NCBI GenBank assembly: GCA_023091665.1
Contig: JALJCQ010000001.1
Location: 2,604,001-2,668,000 of the forward strand
Source: Pythium myriotylum
Taxonomy: Eukaryota; Oomycota; Peronosporomycetes; Pythiales; Pythiaceae
Direction of reading: 5' to 3'
DNA length: 64,000 nucleotides
The notes beneath the pieces were generated by a model, which worked only from the letters and a program-made list of their open reading frames with translations, was not told the origin of the DNA and searched no databases. Below, piece after piece: positions 53,630 through 64,000 of this stretch; the stretch's first letter is position 1; each line of letters opens with the position of its first letter. The position numbers and the translations under genes are program-made.

Positions 53630-54359
53630 GCGCCTCGGCCCTCGACTAGAACACAGAGCCTGTCCGCCGCATCATCCCCCTAGTGTGCGATAGATATTTA
53701 TTGCGGCGGTCCGGTCGGCAGCCCTTCTCCCACTCGCCATGCGACCTCCCGATCTTGAAGACGAGCGACGACGCGTCTGCCGACCAGCCACATCCTGGCG
53801 TGAGGTGCCTCGCCGAATCGGCCAGACGGCCTTTCGGGTCGACTGACACAGGGCAGAAAGAGCGCGCCATGCGACGCGCCAGGATGGAGATGGCGGCCGC
53901 GACGCGACGACGCGCGCCGCGACTACCGGGGGGAACGGCACCATGACGAGCGGGGTGCATGTTTTGTTCTCGATATTGATAATTTATTTTCTGGTTCTCG
54001 GCGAAAACCACACCCAACCAAAAGAAAAAACTCATGTTGGTCAGCTTCACCCAACGTCGTCAAGTCGTGGCCCCCACCCATGCAGTTGATTTCCTCCCAT
54101 CTGGGTTCTCGCCGCCCGCCTGGCTGTCGTGCCGTCGTCAACACCCAGAATAGAGCGCTTTTTCGTACTTTACGCAAATATCACAGTATTCCATCTCCAA
54201 ACACAACATAAAAGTTTGGAGTTTGAAAAAACCAATATCGAATCTTTTATAAAATAATAAATTGCACAATTTATATTTTCAGAATTTTTTCGGGCGGGAA
54301 AAGAAAACAAAACCTCGACAGAGGACTCTCTGGTGTCCCTCGGGAGCTGCTGAGGGCCC
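53630..54359. other. Intergenic region with an AT-rich block
   Basis: Between the Kre9-like gene and the HAD gene. 54170-54320 is strikingly AT-rich, with several A/T runs, immediately upstream of the HAD start, and is probably its promoter. No gene is seen. Confidence 0.5.
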
Positions 54360-55418
54360 ATGGCCGCCGACGCCGCGCGCGAGATCGTCGCGACGCTGCG
54401 CGAGACCGGCGCCAAGCTCGTCTGCATCGACTTCGACGCCACGCTCGTGAGCGTGCACACGGGCGGCGCCTGGACGCGCTCGCCCGAGGAGCTCCGGCCG
54501 CACGTGCGCGGGCTCTTTCTCGCGCTCGTGCCGCTGCTCTGCCAGGCCGACATCCACGTCGCCGTGGTCACTTTCAGCCCGCAGGTGGAGCTCATCCGCG
54601 CCGTGCTCGCGCTCAGCTTCGGCGCCGACGTCGCCAGCAAACTGATCGTGCGCTGCGACGACGCCTCCTGGCGCCTCGAGCGAAGCGAGCGCGTCGAGTT
54701 CGTGCCGGCCTGGCTGCTCTCGGGCATGCACTTCGACCGCTCGGTCAAGCTGCCCTACGTCATCTCGGCGGCCATCGAGGCGTCGCGCGAGCGAGGCGAG
54801 CCCGTGCGCAACCGCGACACGATCCTCATCGACGACGACGAGAAGAACATCCGCATCGCCATCGACAACGGCATCACGGGCATTTACTTCGAGCCGCACG
54901 GCGCCGAGCCTCAGGAGATCTGCAAACGCATCCGCATGCTCCACGTGCCCGCGGCGCCGCTCTCCACGCCCGTCAAGATCCCGTTGCACCAGACGCCGTG
55001 CAAACGCAAGACGGTTCGGCTGCTTCAGACCCCGGAGCCGCCACCTCGTTCGTCCAACCGAGGACCGCCGTCCGTGCGCCTACAGGGAACCCCCATTGTC
55101 GCAAGCATGCCGCGCTCCAAGAAGTTTAGTCTGTGTACTCCGTCCCCTGTGATGAAACTGAAGTGCACCGTGGACATGGGCCGCCCCAAGTCCAAGAAAG
55201 CCCTTCGCTCTCGTCAATGTCCGCGAAATATTGAAGAAGATCTCCACGAAATGCATATGCTTCATGCAGGAGCGCCACCAGCGAGTGCCCCCGGACGAAT
55301 GGAGCGCGATCGTTCATCACCTCCGTCGCCTCCATTCCTACCACGCGCCACGAGCCCGCGTAGCCCCGATGGCAAGTTCAGCTCCTTTGGATCCTTACTA
55401 GAAGTCAACGAAGACTGA
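54360..55418 (+). CDS. HAD-superfamily hydrolase-like protein with proline-directed Ser/Thr tail
   Basis: A single exon of 352 residues from ATG 54360. The N-terminal half is a HAD domain: motif I DFDATL (Asp 24 and 26, nucleophile and acid/base), motif II VVTFS (Thr 71 / Ser 73), and a motif IV-like acidic cluster LIDDDEKN (158-160), with basic residues between (Lys 130) as candidate motif III. This suggests phosphatase-type chemistry on an unknown substrate. The C-terminal about 150 residues are disordered and carry many SP/TP sites (TPVK, TPCK, TPEPP, TPSP, SPPSPP, SPRSP), so regulation by proline-directed kinases is plausible (inference). No signal peptide. Confidence 0.8.
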   Translation: MAADAAREIVATLRETGAKLVCIDFDATLVSVHTGGAWTRSPEELRPHVRGLFLALVPLLCQADIHVAVVTFSPQVELIRAVLALSFGADVASKLIVRCDDASWRLERSERVEFVPAWLLSGMHFDRSVKLPYVISAAIEASRERGEPVRNRDTILIDDDEKNIRIAIDNGITGIYFEPHGAEPQEICKRIRMLHVPAAPLSTPVKIPLHQTPCKRKTVRLLQTPEPPPRSSNRGPPSVRLQGTPIVASMPRSKKFSLCTPSPVMKLKCTVDMGRPKSKKALRSRQCPRNIEEDLHEMHMLHAGAPPASAPGRMERDRSSPPSPPFLPRATSPRSPDGKFSSFGSLLEVNED

Positions 55419-55513
55419 GACCGCGTGATATGTACCTAATCTAAGCTGCAGTCGGTAATGACGTTGAAGATAATCAAGAACTAGTACATGAAGCTGTTCC
55501 GTACTGAATGCAA

Positions 55514-58419
55514 CTAAATCGTGAGCGTGGTCCATGTCGACACGAATTGAACCGCGTCGATCCATGAAGGGAGCGCATCGACCAGTTCCAGCATCTCGGG
55601 GGTCTTCTTCTCGAGTTGATGGCCGACGATCCCCAAGTCGATGGACGCATTAGACTCGGCTTCGATCCAGAATCGAAACGACGCAGGGGGAAGACCTGTC
55701 GTGAACTGGAGGATGTAGGTGCCGTCAGCGTGGGGCACAGGTCGGTGGATACCATCGCCTATCGACCTACATCAGCATTATCCAGTCCGTCAGTCTGCTT
55801 TCAAAAGCCGCGTCTCGGAAACGTACCATGCGGTGAGTCGCGTTCGCGTAGCATCGACCACGATAAACATGATCGCGGGGCCCGAGAACACCAAGTCGAT
55901 TTTTCGCCGGTTGGTGGATTCATCAAAGACAGAGGAGACCACGGCGAGCTTCGGAAGGGTCTCACTCGGTGTGAACTCAGGTGCTTCAGCAGGCAAATAC
56001 CACGAGTGGCGTTCTGGTAGGTAGTCTCTCACAGGAAGCGGCCAAGGGAGATCACCGTAAAGATCGAATTTATCCAGCAGAGTTTTCGGTGGAGCGATGA
56101 GTGCGGTGTTATTCCATTGTGTCGACTCGAGAAACGGCTTGAGTGGTGCAAGACCACGGAAGTCGAGGGCATTGACCCAGAGTCCGGCATCCTCCGTGGC
56201 TACAGTGCCATTTGGGAGCAACACATCTCGATGCACGTGCTGGACAAAGATGCGTTTGGGCGTGATGTCGGAGTATGGGTTCCTGTGCAAAAGAAGCTTA
56301 AAGTGAGTTGCTACAGTCGGTCTTGGATATGGCTAAGCGATGAAACTTGCGTTGTTGTTGAGATTAGCACCGAGACGATAGAAAATCCAATGAGAACGTT
56401 GCGCGCGGCAAAAAGCAATTTCGGTGAAAGAAAGCAGAAGAACCGGCTTGTGTACGACGTGATCACCTACAGAAAGGTTAGCGGTCAGAGCTGACGGAGG
56501 GAAGGTCGATGAGCCCATTGCCGTGACATTCACCATTAGACTCAGAGAGAAGAGGATACCCAGGACGAGATCAGGAGGAGGCTGCGATCCACAGCGACCC
56601 ATCATCGGGATGAAAAATACGAACGCGATGCTCAGAACAAAGCCACTGTGGACCGCAGGGAAGACGACAGCGGCGATAGAGATGGAGATGTGCGTTGTGA
56701 TCGACCATTTCTTGAGTCTCTTGAGCAAGCTACTGACAAGCTGACCCGCTAAGGGAAAAAGCACCCACATGGCCATGATGTACGAAGAGATGAGATTGAA
56801 AGCAAGCATGATGGCGAGAAACACGAGCCACGTCAGAAGCATCGCGTTGAATAGACTCTTCTCGACACGCCACAAGCCTTCGACCGATACTCCAACCTGC
56901 GAGCGCTCCAAGAATGTCGCCAGTCGATCGACCATACCAGCGAGTGCGGGAGTCAGAAATGCCGCTGCTCCCAATAATGGCTGCGTGTACCACGACAAAG
57001 GAGCGTATAGAGTGAGAATCACTGCCGAAGCCAAACTCGCTCCAAAGGCAGCACCTATGCACTGCCACACGAGCCTGAAGGCAGTCACGAGCTCTTGAAA
57101 TGTCGTGGACGACGAGACCAAGTAGCCTGACGCAAGCACGACAACACCAAGGCACAACTTGGAAGCCGTTGCCCACGCCATCGAGAACATGAACTGGCCA
57201 GCAACATCGAAGAACAGTGTGTTGGAGCTGTGAGGTGTCGCAGCGACTTTCTCCAGTCGACCAGGCTGGTTTGTAAGTTGGTCGACAATGCCGATAATGT
57301 TCTCACCCAGACGCTGGACAGCTCCTGCTTGAATCCGTGACACGTCATCGAGCATAGTGTGGTAGACGTACCCGTTGGAGATATATGCGAAATCCATACC
57401 GGAGATCTCGCCGAAGTCTTGGTACACACGGTAGTCCGTCTCGGCGGGAAGGGCTCCTGTCTGGAACACTTCCTGACCGATGATACTGGCATGTGGGTAC
57501 TTTGCTCCTTGTGCATACGCGAGTGTGAGTTCGTCACTACCAGCCTGAAAAAGCAGCTCACGGCCACCGGCACCAGCTGCCTCGAGATTAATGAAGGCGC
57601 GGATGCTCTTGGTCCATTTTTGCTGGGTGATAAAACCATGAGAGCCTTGCATGAGCGTCTCCTCGGCCCCGTTGAAATTGAAAACAAGCGATGCATGTGT
57701 CGGTGGTTGATGTACAAAGAACCGGAGTAGCTCAATCATGATGGCGATGTTGACGCCGTCGTCAGAAGCAGCAGCACCACCGATCGCTGCGTCGAAGTGC
57801 GACGAGATCATCAGTGCATTGTCCCAAACGTTGACTGCATTCGGAGCCTTGCTGCCCACACGAACGACGATGTTCGTGACGTTAGCGTAGACGATTTGGA
57901 AGTGGATTGGAAAATGATAACTGAACGCGCTCGCTGGGCGCTGGACTTCAACCTCCACGGACACATCGTCTCGCGCGCCAGACTGGATCTTCTCAATCTG
58001 TGATGAAAACCACTCTTGTCAGCCACTGTAACTAGAGTCTAAAGACAGCAAGACGGCTCTCGACGTACCTCGCTGAGCAGATACTTCGGAGCGAGGACCT
58101 CATTAGCGTGCGTGCCGATGGGGCGGTACCCGAAACTCATGATCTTCTCCAGCACAATCCTCGCGCGGTCCTCCGAAAATTGCTCTGGCGGCGCATCCAC
58201 AGCCACCGGCTCCGGAAGCCACATGTAGTAGTATTGCACGGTACCGAGAACAGCAAGGTAGAACAGCACAAGAGTCGCTACAAGCAACGCGGCATTGGGC
58301 GCCTCGGCATGCCGCCGCGAGATCTTGTCGTCGCTCGAGTCGTCGACGTGCGTCCACTTGACGCTGGCGGCGTCTCGCGCGCTCTTGGGCTGCTGGCGAC
58401 GCCTGCGCACGTCCGCCAT
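55514..58419 (-). CDS. ERMP1/Fxna-like M28 membrane metallopeptidase, copy 1 (5 exons)
   Basis: Exons 58419-58069, 57997-56534, 56466-56351, 56282-55827 and 55766-55514 (2,640 nt, 879 residues). The third intron (56283-56350) uses a GC donor, GCAAGT...TGCACAG. The frame, phase and size of flanking exons match the paralogues. A membrane segment near residues 43-66 is followed by a lumenal M28 peptidase domain with intact zinc site: HFD (184-186), SDDG (bridging Asp 196), NFNGAEE (Glu 229/230), NLEAAG (Glu 256) and YHT (His 330). About eight further hydrophobic segments and a C-terminal beta-rich region follow. Family members act in the endoplasmic reticulum; substrates here are unknown. The 5' half shares its first 17 residues with copy 2, which diverges from it 398 nt away. 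Confidence 0.92.
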
Positions 58420-58817
58420 CTCGCGTCCTCTTTCTCTTTCTCTCTCTTGTACGCGCAGTTGCCTCTCGATCCACGGGGCTTGAGCGTTTCCATCGCACGG
58501 TGGGGGACTCATCTCGGAGCTGCCGACGAGCGCGTGATCAGTCCCCGAGATGGCTACATTTCGCTGCAGAGACGGGCCGAACGGGTTCAAGAAACCCACG
58601 ACGGGTTCACCTGTTCTCACCAGATCAGCAACAACTCGAAACCCGAACCCGTTTTTCCGCATGATAACGGCCCACCCGCTGAGACCAGTGGACGTAATCA
58701 TCCTGCTAGCTTGGCTTAGTCCGCGTCCCGAAGATCGCCATCAACATCCGTGCGTGTCCCAAGGCAACAGAAGCTCGTGAGCAGCTCCGGCCCATTTCCC
58801 AACGGCCATCTCTCTCC
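58420..58817. promoter_or_regulatory. Bidirectional promoter region between ERMP1-like copies 1 and 2
   Basis: A 398-nt spacer separating two divergent starts. It should drive both genes. The plus-strand side holds an initiator-like element at 58790-58803. The minus-strand side has a GA-rich tract (about 58420-58450) directly before the copy 1 ATG. Confidence 0.5.
58790..58803 (+). promoter_or_regulatory. Oomycete initiator-like element of ERMP1-like copy 2
   Basis: GCCCATTTCCCAAC resembles the oomycete initiator (GCTCATTYYNCAW), with one mismatch in the core. It lies 14 nt before ATG 58818. The role is inferred from the motif and position. Confidence 0.4.
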
Positions 58818-61789
58818 ATGGCGGACGTGCGCAGGCGTCGTCAGCAGCCCAAGAGCGCGCGCGATGCTCCGCTGCCCGCGGCGTGGTCGCCACGCGACGC
58901 CGAGTCGTCCACGCGACGCGGCGCGCTCGCTGTGCCCCGCGCCGCGCTGCTCGTGCTCGCGTTCGTGCTCTTCCACGCGGCCGTCGTGGGCACCATCGGC
59001 CACTACCACACGTGGCTGCCGCAGCCGCTCGGACTCGACGCACCGCAGAGCGAGTTCTCGGAGGCGCGCGCGCGCGTCGTGCTCGAGAAGATCATGAGCT
59101 TCGGGTACCGCCCCGTGGGCTCCAAGGCCAACGACGTGCTCACGCCCGAGTACTTGGTCAGCGAGGTGCGTAGAGACTCTTGCCTTGTTGCGGGAAGTCC
59201 TGGATGGGTGGTTGACGGGTGCTGGGAGTCGTAGATTGAGAAAATCAAGGCGCAAGCCCCGCCTGGTGTGTCTATCGAAGTCGACGTCCAACGACCGACA
59301 GGTGCGAGTGTCGTAAATGCCAACTAATCGCGGTTGGCGGTATCCTCAGTTCTTGAATCTGTTAGGCGCCTTTGGGCTCAACTTCCTTGCGCAGTTCCAG
59401 AACATTTACGCCAACGTGACCAACATTGTTGTACGGGTTGCGAGCACCAAGCCCGAGGCTGGCGATGTTCTGAACGATTCGCTCATGATCTCTTCCCATT
59501 ACGACGCTGCTATCGGCGGTGCTGCAGCTTCCGACGACGGCGTCAATATCGCCATCATGATGGAGGTCTTGCGATACTTTGCTCATCAGCCGCCGACCCA
59601 CGGTTCGCTGATATTCAACTTCAACGGGGCTGAAGAGACCATCATGCAGGCGGCCCACGGCTTCATTACCCAGCACAAGTGGACCAAGAACATTCGTGCC
59701 TTTATCAACCTGGAAGCAGCTGGCGCAGGTGGCCGGGAACTGCTCTTTCAAACTGGAAGCGACGAGCTCGCTCTAGCCTACGCCGAGGGCGCGAGCTACC
59801 CTCATGCCAGTATTATCGCCCAAGAATTATTTCAAACTGGGGTGATCCCCGCCGACACAGACTTTCGTGTGTATCGAGACTACGGTGCAGTCGCTGGTAT
59901 GGACTTTGCCTACATCGCCAATGGGTACGTGTACCACACCAAGCTCGACGATATCTCTCGTATCCAGCAAGGAGCTATCCAGCGCCTTGGCGATAATGTC
60001 GTCGGGATCGTCAAGAGGCTCGCGAATCAGCCGGGGCGACTAGCGAAAATCGCGTCGACTCCACACAGCTCGAACACTCTCTTCTTCGACGTTGCAGGCT
60101 TGTTCATGATCTCGACGGGACGCTCGATGGCCTTCACGCTGTGTGGTTTGGTCGTGGCTCTAGCGGCCTTGTACTTGATCCGATCTCCAATCACGTTCAG
60201 CGAACGCACCGCTGCGTTCAAGTTGATCGGGCGATGCTTTGGGGCCTCGCTCGCCTACAGCCTCATCACAGCTATTGTGCTCACTTTGTTTGCGCCTCTG
60301 TCATGGTACACGTCGACGTATCTCGGCGCTGCGGCTTTCATTGCTCCAGCGTTGGCCGGAATGGTGGACCGACTTGCTCACTTTCTAGAACAGAAACAAG
60401 CAGGGAAGAGCAAGGTCAGCTCCGACACACTGTGGCGCATCGAAGAGAGCGTCTTTGAGGCCATGCTCTCTGTGTGGCTCTTCTTCCTCGTCGTGATGCT
60501 CGGTCTTAATGCGATCTCCTCGTACATCATGGCAGTGTGGGTAATCTTCCCGTTGGCGGGACAGGTTGTGTGCCACTACCTCCAACGCCTGAAGCAGATT
60601 TCGTCAAGCGTGTACATCTTCATCTCACTTGCGGCCGTGGCATTTCCTGTGATCCACAGCGGCTTTGTTCTGGTGCTGGCGTTCATGTTCTTCATGCCAC
60701 TGATGGGCCGATGCGGTCCCCAGCCCCCTCCTGATCTCCTGATCGCCGTAGTGTTCGTGATCAGTCTTCAGGTTCGTGCGCAAACTGCGCATTCCTGGAA
60801 GCTTTGTTGACTAATGTGTTTTATCACAGGTTATGCTGTCGTACTCGAGCCGCTTCTTCTGCTTCGTGCCTGTCAAGACACTTCGGCTCGTCCGAAACAT
60901 TCTTCTCACAGTCACCGTCGGCGTCGTTCTCTTCGCAACGACCATGTACGTTGAGGGAGTTTCTCTTGTCATCTGGCCATTTCGGCGCTCTCACTTCGTC
61001 GCTTAAATCTAGTAACCCGTACTCAGCGATCACACCCAAGAGACTCATGGTCCAGCATGTGTATCGTGAGCTCATTCTCTCGAACGGCACAGTCACGTCT
61101 CAGGACTCGGGTGTGTGGCTGAACACGATGGATTACCTCGGTGTCGCTCCGATCCGGCCATTCCTCGCCAAGACACCGTGGAAGAATGCATCCCTCGCTG
61201 CTCCGCCCCGCAAACTGACCGACACGGTCGGTATCTACGGCGACATGCCGTATGGGCTTCCTGTGCGTGACTTCGTGCCCGAGAAATTTTCGTGGTACCT
61301 ACCGTGCGATCCACCTGTGTTCAACGAGGATGAACCCAAAGCAGATCTAAAAGTGCTCTCATCTGCGTACGACGCAGCGACCAACCGCCGCAAGATCCAC
61401 TTGCTCTTCACTGGCCCAGCTCAGCTCCACATCTTCATCGACGCCGCCAAGACGAAGCTGACGTCCTGGTAAGTTCTCGATCGCTGCTCACTGAATACCT
61501 TCGTTGGCCTGAACGTGTCGGTTTTGATCCTCTCAGGTCCGTTGGCGACGAAGATAGCGGGCCAGCGCCACACTCGGATGGCACGTACATCCTCCAGTTC
61601 GCCACGGGCCTTCCACCTGCATCCTTCGAGTTCTGGATCGAGGCCGAGTCGAACGATCCGATCGAAGTGGGCGTCGTCGGCCACCACTTGGAAAAGCGGA
61701 CCCCCCAGATGCGCGCGCTCACGGATGCTCTGCCGTCGTGGATGCACAGCCTCGAGTTTGTCTCGACTTGGAGCACGCGCACCATTTGA
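58818..61789 (+). CDS. ERMP1/Fxna-like M28 membrane metallopeptidase, copy 2 (6 exons)
   Basis: Exons 58818-59165, 59235-59301, 59366-60771, 60830-60945, 61013-61468 and 61537-61789 (2,646 nt, 881 residues), with introns of 58-69 nt, all GT-AG. Architecture is as in copy 1: an N-terminal membrane anchor, an M28 domain with HYD (183-185), SDDG, NFNGAEE and YHT (about 329), then multiple membrane spans and a C-terminal lumenal domain. The last three exons (116, 456 and 253 nt) have exactly the same lengths as in copy 1. Copy 2 has an extra intron (59302-59365), absent from copy 1 at the aligned position. The start MADVRRRRQQPK is shared with copy 1 in sequence. The catalytic site is intact, so it is likely active. 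Confidence 0.93.
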
Positions 61790-61974
61790 GGCTGGCATTC
61801 ATCGAGTTGAAGTTGGGAAGTTCTGAACCTACTAAAGCCAATAGATTCTACAAACGTGGGCCGCGTTTTTATAAGATGTATATCAAAGTCCCTTTGTGGT
61901 ACCTTCCGAAAAGAGTAATGATCTCGTCTGAGGGTCAAAGTCACCTGAGCCGAAGAATTTCGAGTCGTTCGACA

Positions 61975-64000
61975 ATGCGCCGACGCCCACAAGCAAAGCC
62001 CGACCACCCAAACCCGAAAGCGCGCGAGCGCGATGAAGCCGCAGCCTCAGAGAAGCCACATGGCCACGGGCGCTTGTCCACACCCAGCGCCTGGCTTCTT
62101 GTGGTTGCCTTCGTGCTGTTTCACGCTGCCGTCATCGGCACCATTGGCCATTTCCACACGTGGCTCCCGACTCCGCTTGGGCTTGATGCGCCGCCAGATC
62201 AATTCTCTGAGGCGCGCGCTCGTGTTGTGCTGGAGAAAATCATGGACTTTGGGTACCGTCCCGTGGGCTCGGAGGCCAACGACGTGCTCACACCTGCGTA
62301 TCTCTTGAGCGAGGTTCGGATGAGAGCCTTTGCGATGGACCAAGAATCCCGAACCCATGGACTGAGCGGGAGTTTCTTGCTGTAGATTGAAAAGATCAAG
62401 AACGCTGCCCCTGCCGGCGTGTCCATTGAGGTCGACGTCCAGAAGCCGACTGGTGAGGAGATCGTCAACGTGGAGATATCAGCTCTTTTCATTAAACAAC
62501 ATTTCATTGCAGGCGCGTTTGGACTCAAGTTCCTCGCGACGTTTCAAAACATTTACGCCAACGTCACCAACATCGTTGTGCGTGTCGCGAGCACTACTAC
62601 GAATGGTGAGGACGTTTTGAAGAACTCGCTCATGATTTCATCCCACTACGATGCCGCGTTCGGTGCCGCCGCGGCCTCCGACGACGGTGTGAACATCGCC
62701 ATCATGATGGAGGTCTTGCGGTACTTTGCTATGTATCCGCCGACCCACGGCTCTTTGATCTTCAACTTCAACGGTGCTGAGGAAACGATCCTACAAGCAG
62801 CTCACGGCTTCATCACGCAGCACAAGTGGACGAAAAACATCCGCGCATTCATCAACCTCGAAGCAGCCGGCGCCGGAGGTCGCGAGCTGCTTTTTCAGAC
62901 GAGCAGTGATGAGCTTGCACTCGCCTACACAGAAGGGGCCAAGTATCCTCACGCAAGCATTGTCGGCCAAGAGGTTTTCCAGACGGGAGTGATCCCGTCC
63001 GACACGGACTTTCGTGTCTATCGAGACTTCGGTGCGATCGCCGGCATGGACTTTGCGTACATTGCGAATGGATACGTGTATCACACGATGCTTGACGACG
63101 TCTCACGCATTCAGCCAGGAGCTGTCCAGCGACTCGGCGACAACGTCATTGGCGTCGTCAAGCGACTCGTCAACGTCCCCGGACGACTCCACAAGATTGC
63201 GTCGACGCCACACAGCTCCAACACGCTTTTCTTCGATGTCGCAGGACAATTTATGGTCTCAATGGGGCGCTCCACGGGCTTCCGCATCTGCAGCGGCGTG
63301 GTGATGTTCGCGTTGGCGTACTTGGTACGGTCTCCTGTGACGATCCGCGAACGTGCGAGTGCACTCTTCCTCATGTGGCAGTGCGTCGGAGCCGCTTTGG
63401 TGGCCAGTCTCGTGACGGCGCTCGTGTTGACTCTGTTTGCCCCGCTGTCGTGGTACACGCAACCCTTCCTCGGCGCCGTGACTTTCCTTGCACCGGCCCT
63501 TGCCGCCATGTGCGACCGAATGGCAGCGTTTCTTCGTCGAAAGACCCACCAGGTATCAAACGCGAAGGTGATCTCCGAGACGTTGTGGCGTGTGGAAGAG
63601 AGTCTCTTCGAGGCCATGCTCCTCACGTGGCTGGCCATTTTGATAGGGCTACTCTGCCAAAATGTCATCTCGTCCTACGTCATGGCAATGTGGGTCGTAT
63701 TCCCGCTGCTAGGCCATCACGTCCGTCGTATGCTCCAACACCTGCGACTGCTTCCTTCGTCGGTGTACGTGGTGGTGGCACTAGCTGCCGCCGTGATTCC
63801 CGTGCTCCACAGCGGCTTCATCCTGGTACTGGCGTTCATGTTCTTCATCCCGCTCATGGGCCGAGCGGGAACCCTCGTTCCGCCCGACGTTGTCGTCGCC
63901 GTTCTCTTTGTGCTCAGTCTTGTGGTGAGTTTTACACAAGCGCACCACCGTATCATGGCCCATTGACACAACTCGTGTTCTACAGGTCATGCTCTCATAC
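61975..64000 (+). CDS. ERMP1/Fxna-like M28 membrane metallopeptidase, copy 3 (cut by the right edge)
   Basis: Exons 61975-62313, 62386-62452, 62513-63924 and 63986 onward (truncated by the window end inside the exon that starts VMLSY). Zinc site intact: HYD (180-182), SDDG, NFNGAEE and YHT. Intron 62453-62512 is 60 nt and has no stop, so a naive reading inserts 20 residues. Comparison with copies 1 and 2 shows it is spliced (PTG joined to AFG). The N terminus differs from copies 1 and 2: Arg/Pro/His/Glu-rich before the membrane anchor. It lies 185 nt downstream of copy 2 on the same strand, so copies 2 and 3 look like a tandem duplication. Confidence 0.92.

Noticed and set aside
1..64000. CRISPR arrays, prokaryotic operons and rRNA genes
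   Set aside because: No regularly spaced repeats, ribosome-binding sites or rRNA-like sequence. The window is eukaryotic nuclear DNA.

Overview
This is eukaryotic nuclear DNA, almost certainly from an oomycete (a flagellated stramenopile). The evidence is intron-poor genes whose introns are about 48-77 nt with GT-AG ends, compact gene spacing, GC-rich third positions, a Crinkler-type effector relic, several oomycete-style bZIP proteins with altered basic regions, and a flagellar dynein-regulatory-complex gene. I cannot name the genus. Gene models below were built by hand. For every spliced model, exon lengths sum to a multiple of three and the joined frame matches the protein family or a paralogue.

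Left part (1-27.3 kb): housekeeping genes. The window opens inside an intronless giant gene for midasin (AAA-ATPase of 60S ribosome assembly; more than 6,000 codons; six AAA modules, an acidic linker and a MIDAS domain). Convergent to it is a three-exon HECT ubiquitin ligase with an N-terminal membrane anchor and a RanBP2-type zinc finger. Next come a two-exon PDS5-like cohesin regulator and a small two-exon gene with a Cys cluster. All three lie on the minus strand.

Middle part (27.3-41.8 kb): an accessory region. Five genes encode related bZIP proteins. All lack the invariant Asn of the bZIP basic region (Tyr or Phe instead) and share a C-terminal domain that looks NTF2/SnoaL-like. Among them lie a broken Crinkler (CRN) effector gene, three conspicuous inverted repeats, and the coiled-coil axonemal gene DRC2/CCDC65. 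The intergenic DNA here is longer and partly AT-rich.

Right part (41.9-64 kb): on the minus strand, a multidomain PX-DUSP-IQ-PH-like protein, a CapA/PgsA-family metallophosphatase and an eight-exon ABCC (MRP-type) transporter lie head-to-tail. A gene-poor stretch of about 3.1 kb follows, then a protein with a Kre9/KNH-like domain and a HAD-superfamily protein. The window ends in a cluster of three ERMP1/Fxna-like M28 metallopeptidases with multiple membrane spans: one on the minus strand, then two on the plus strand, the last cut by the right edge. Exon sizes and phases are nearly identical among the three, apart from one precise intron difference and one GC-AG intron.

The genes do not form one pathway. 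The main themes are ribosome and chromosome maintenance on the left, lineage-specific regulators and effector debris in the middle, and membrane transport or ER proteolysis on the right.
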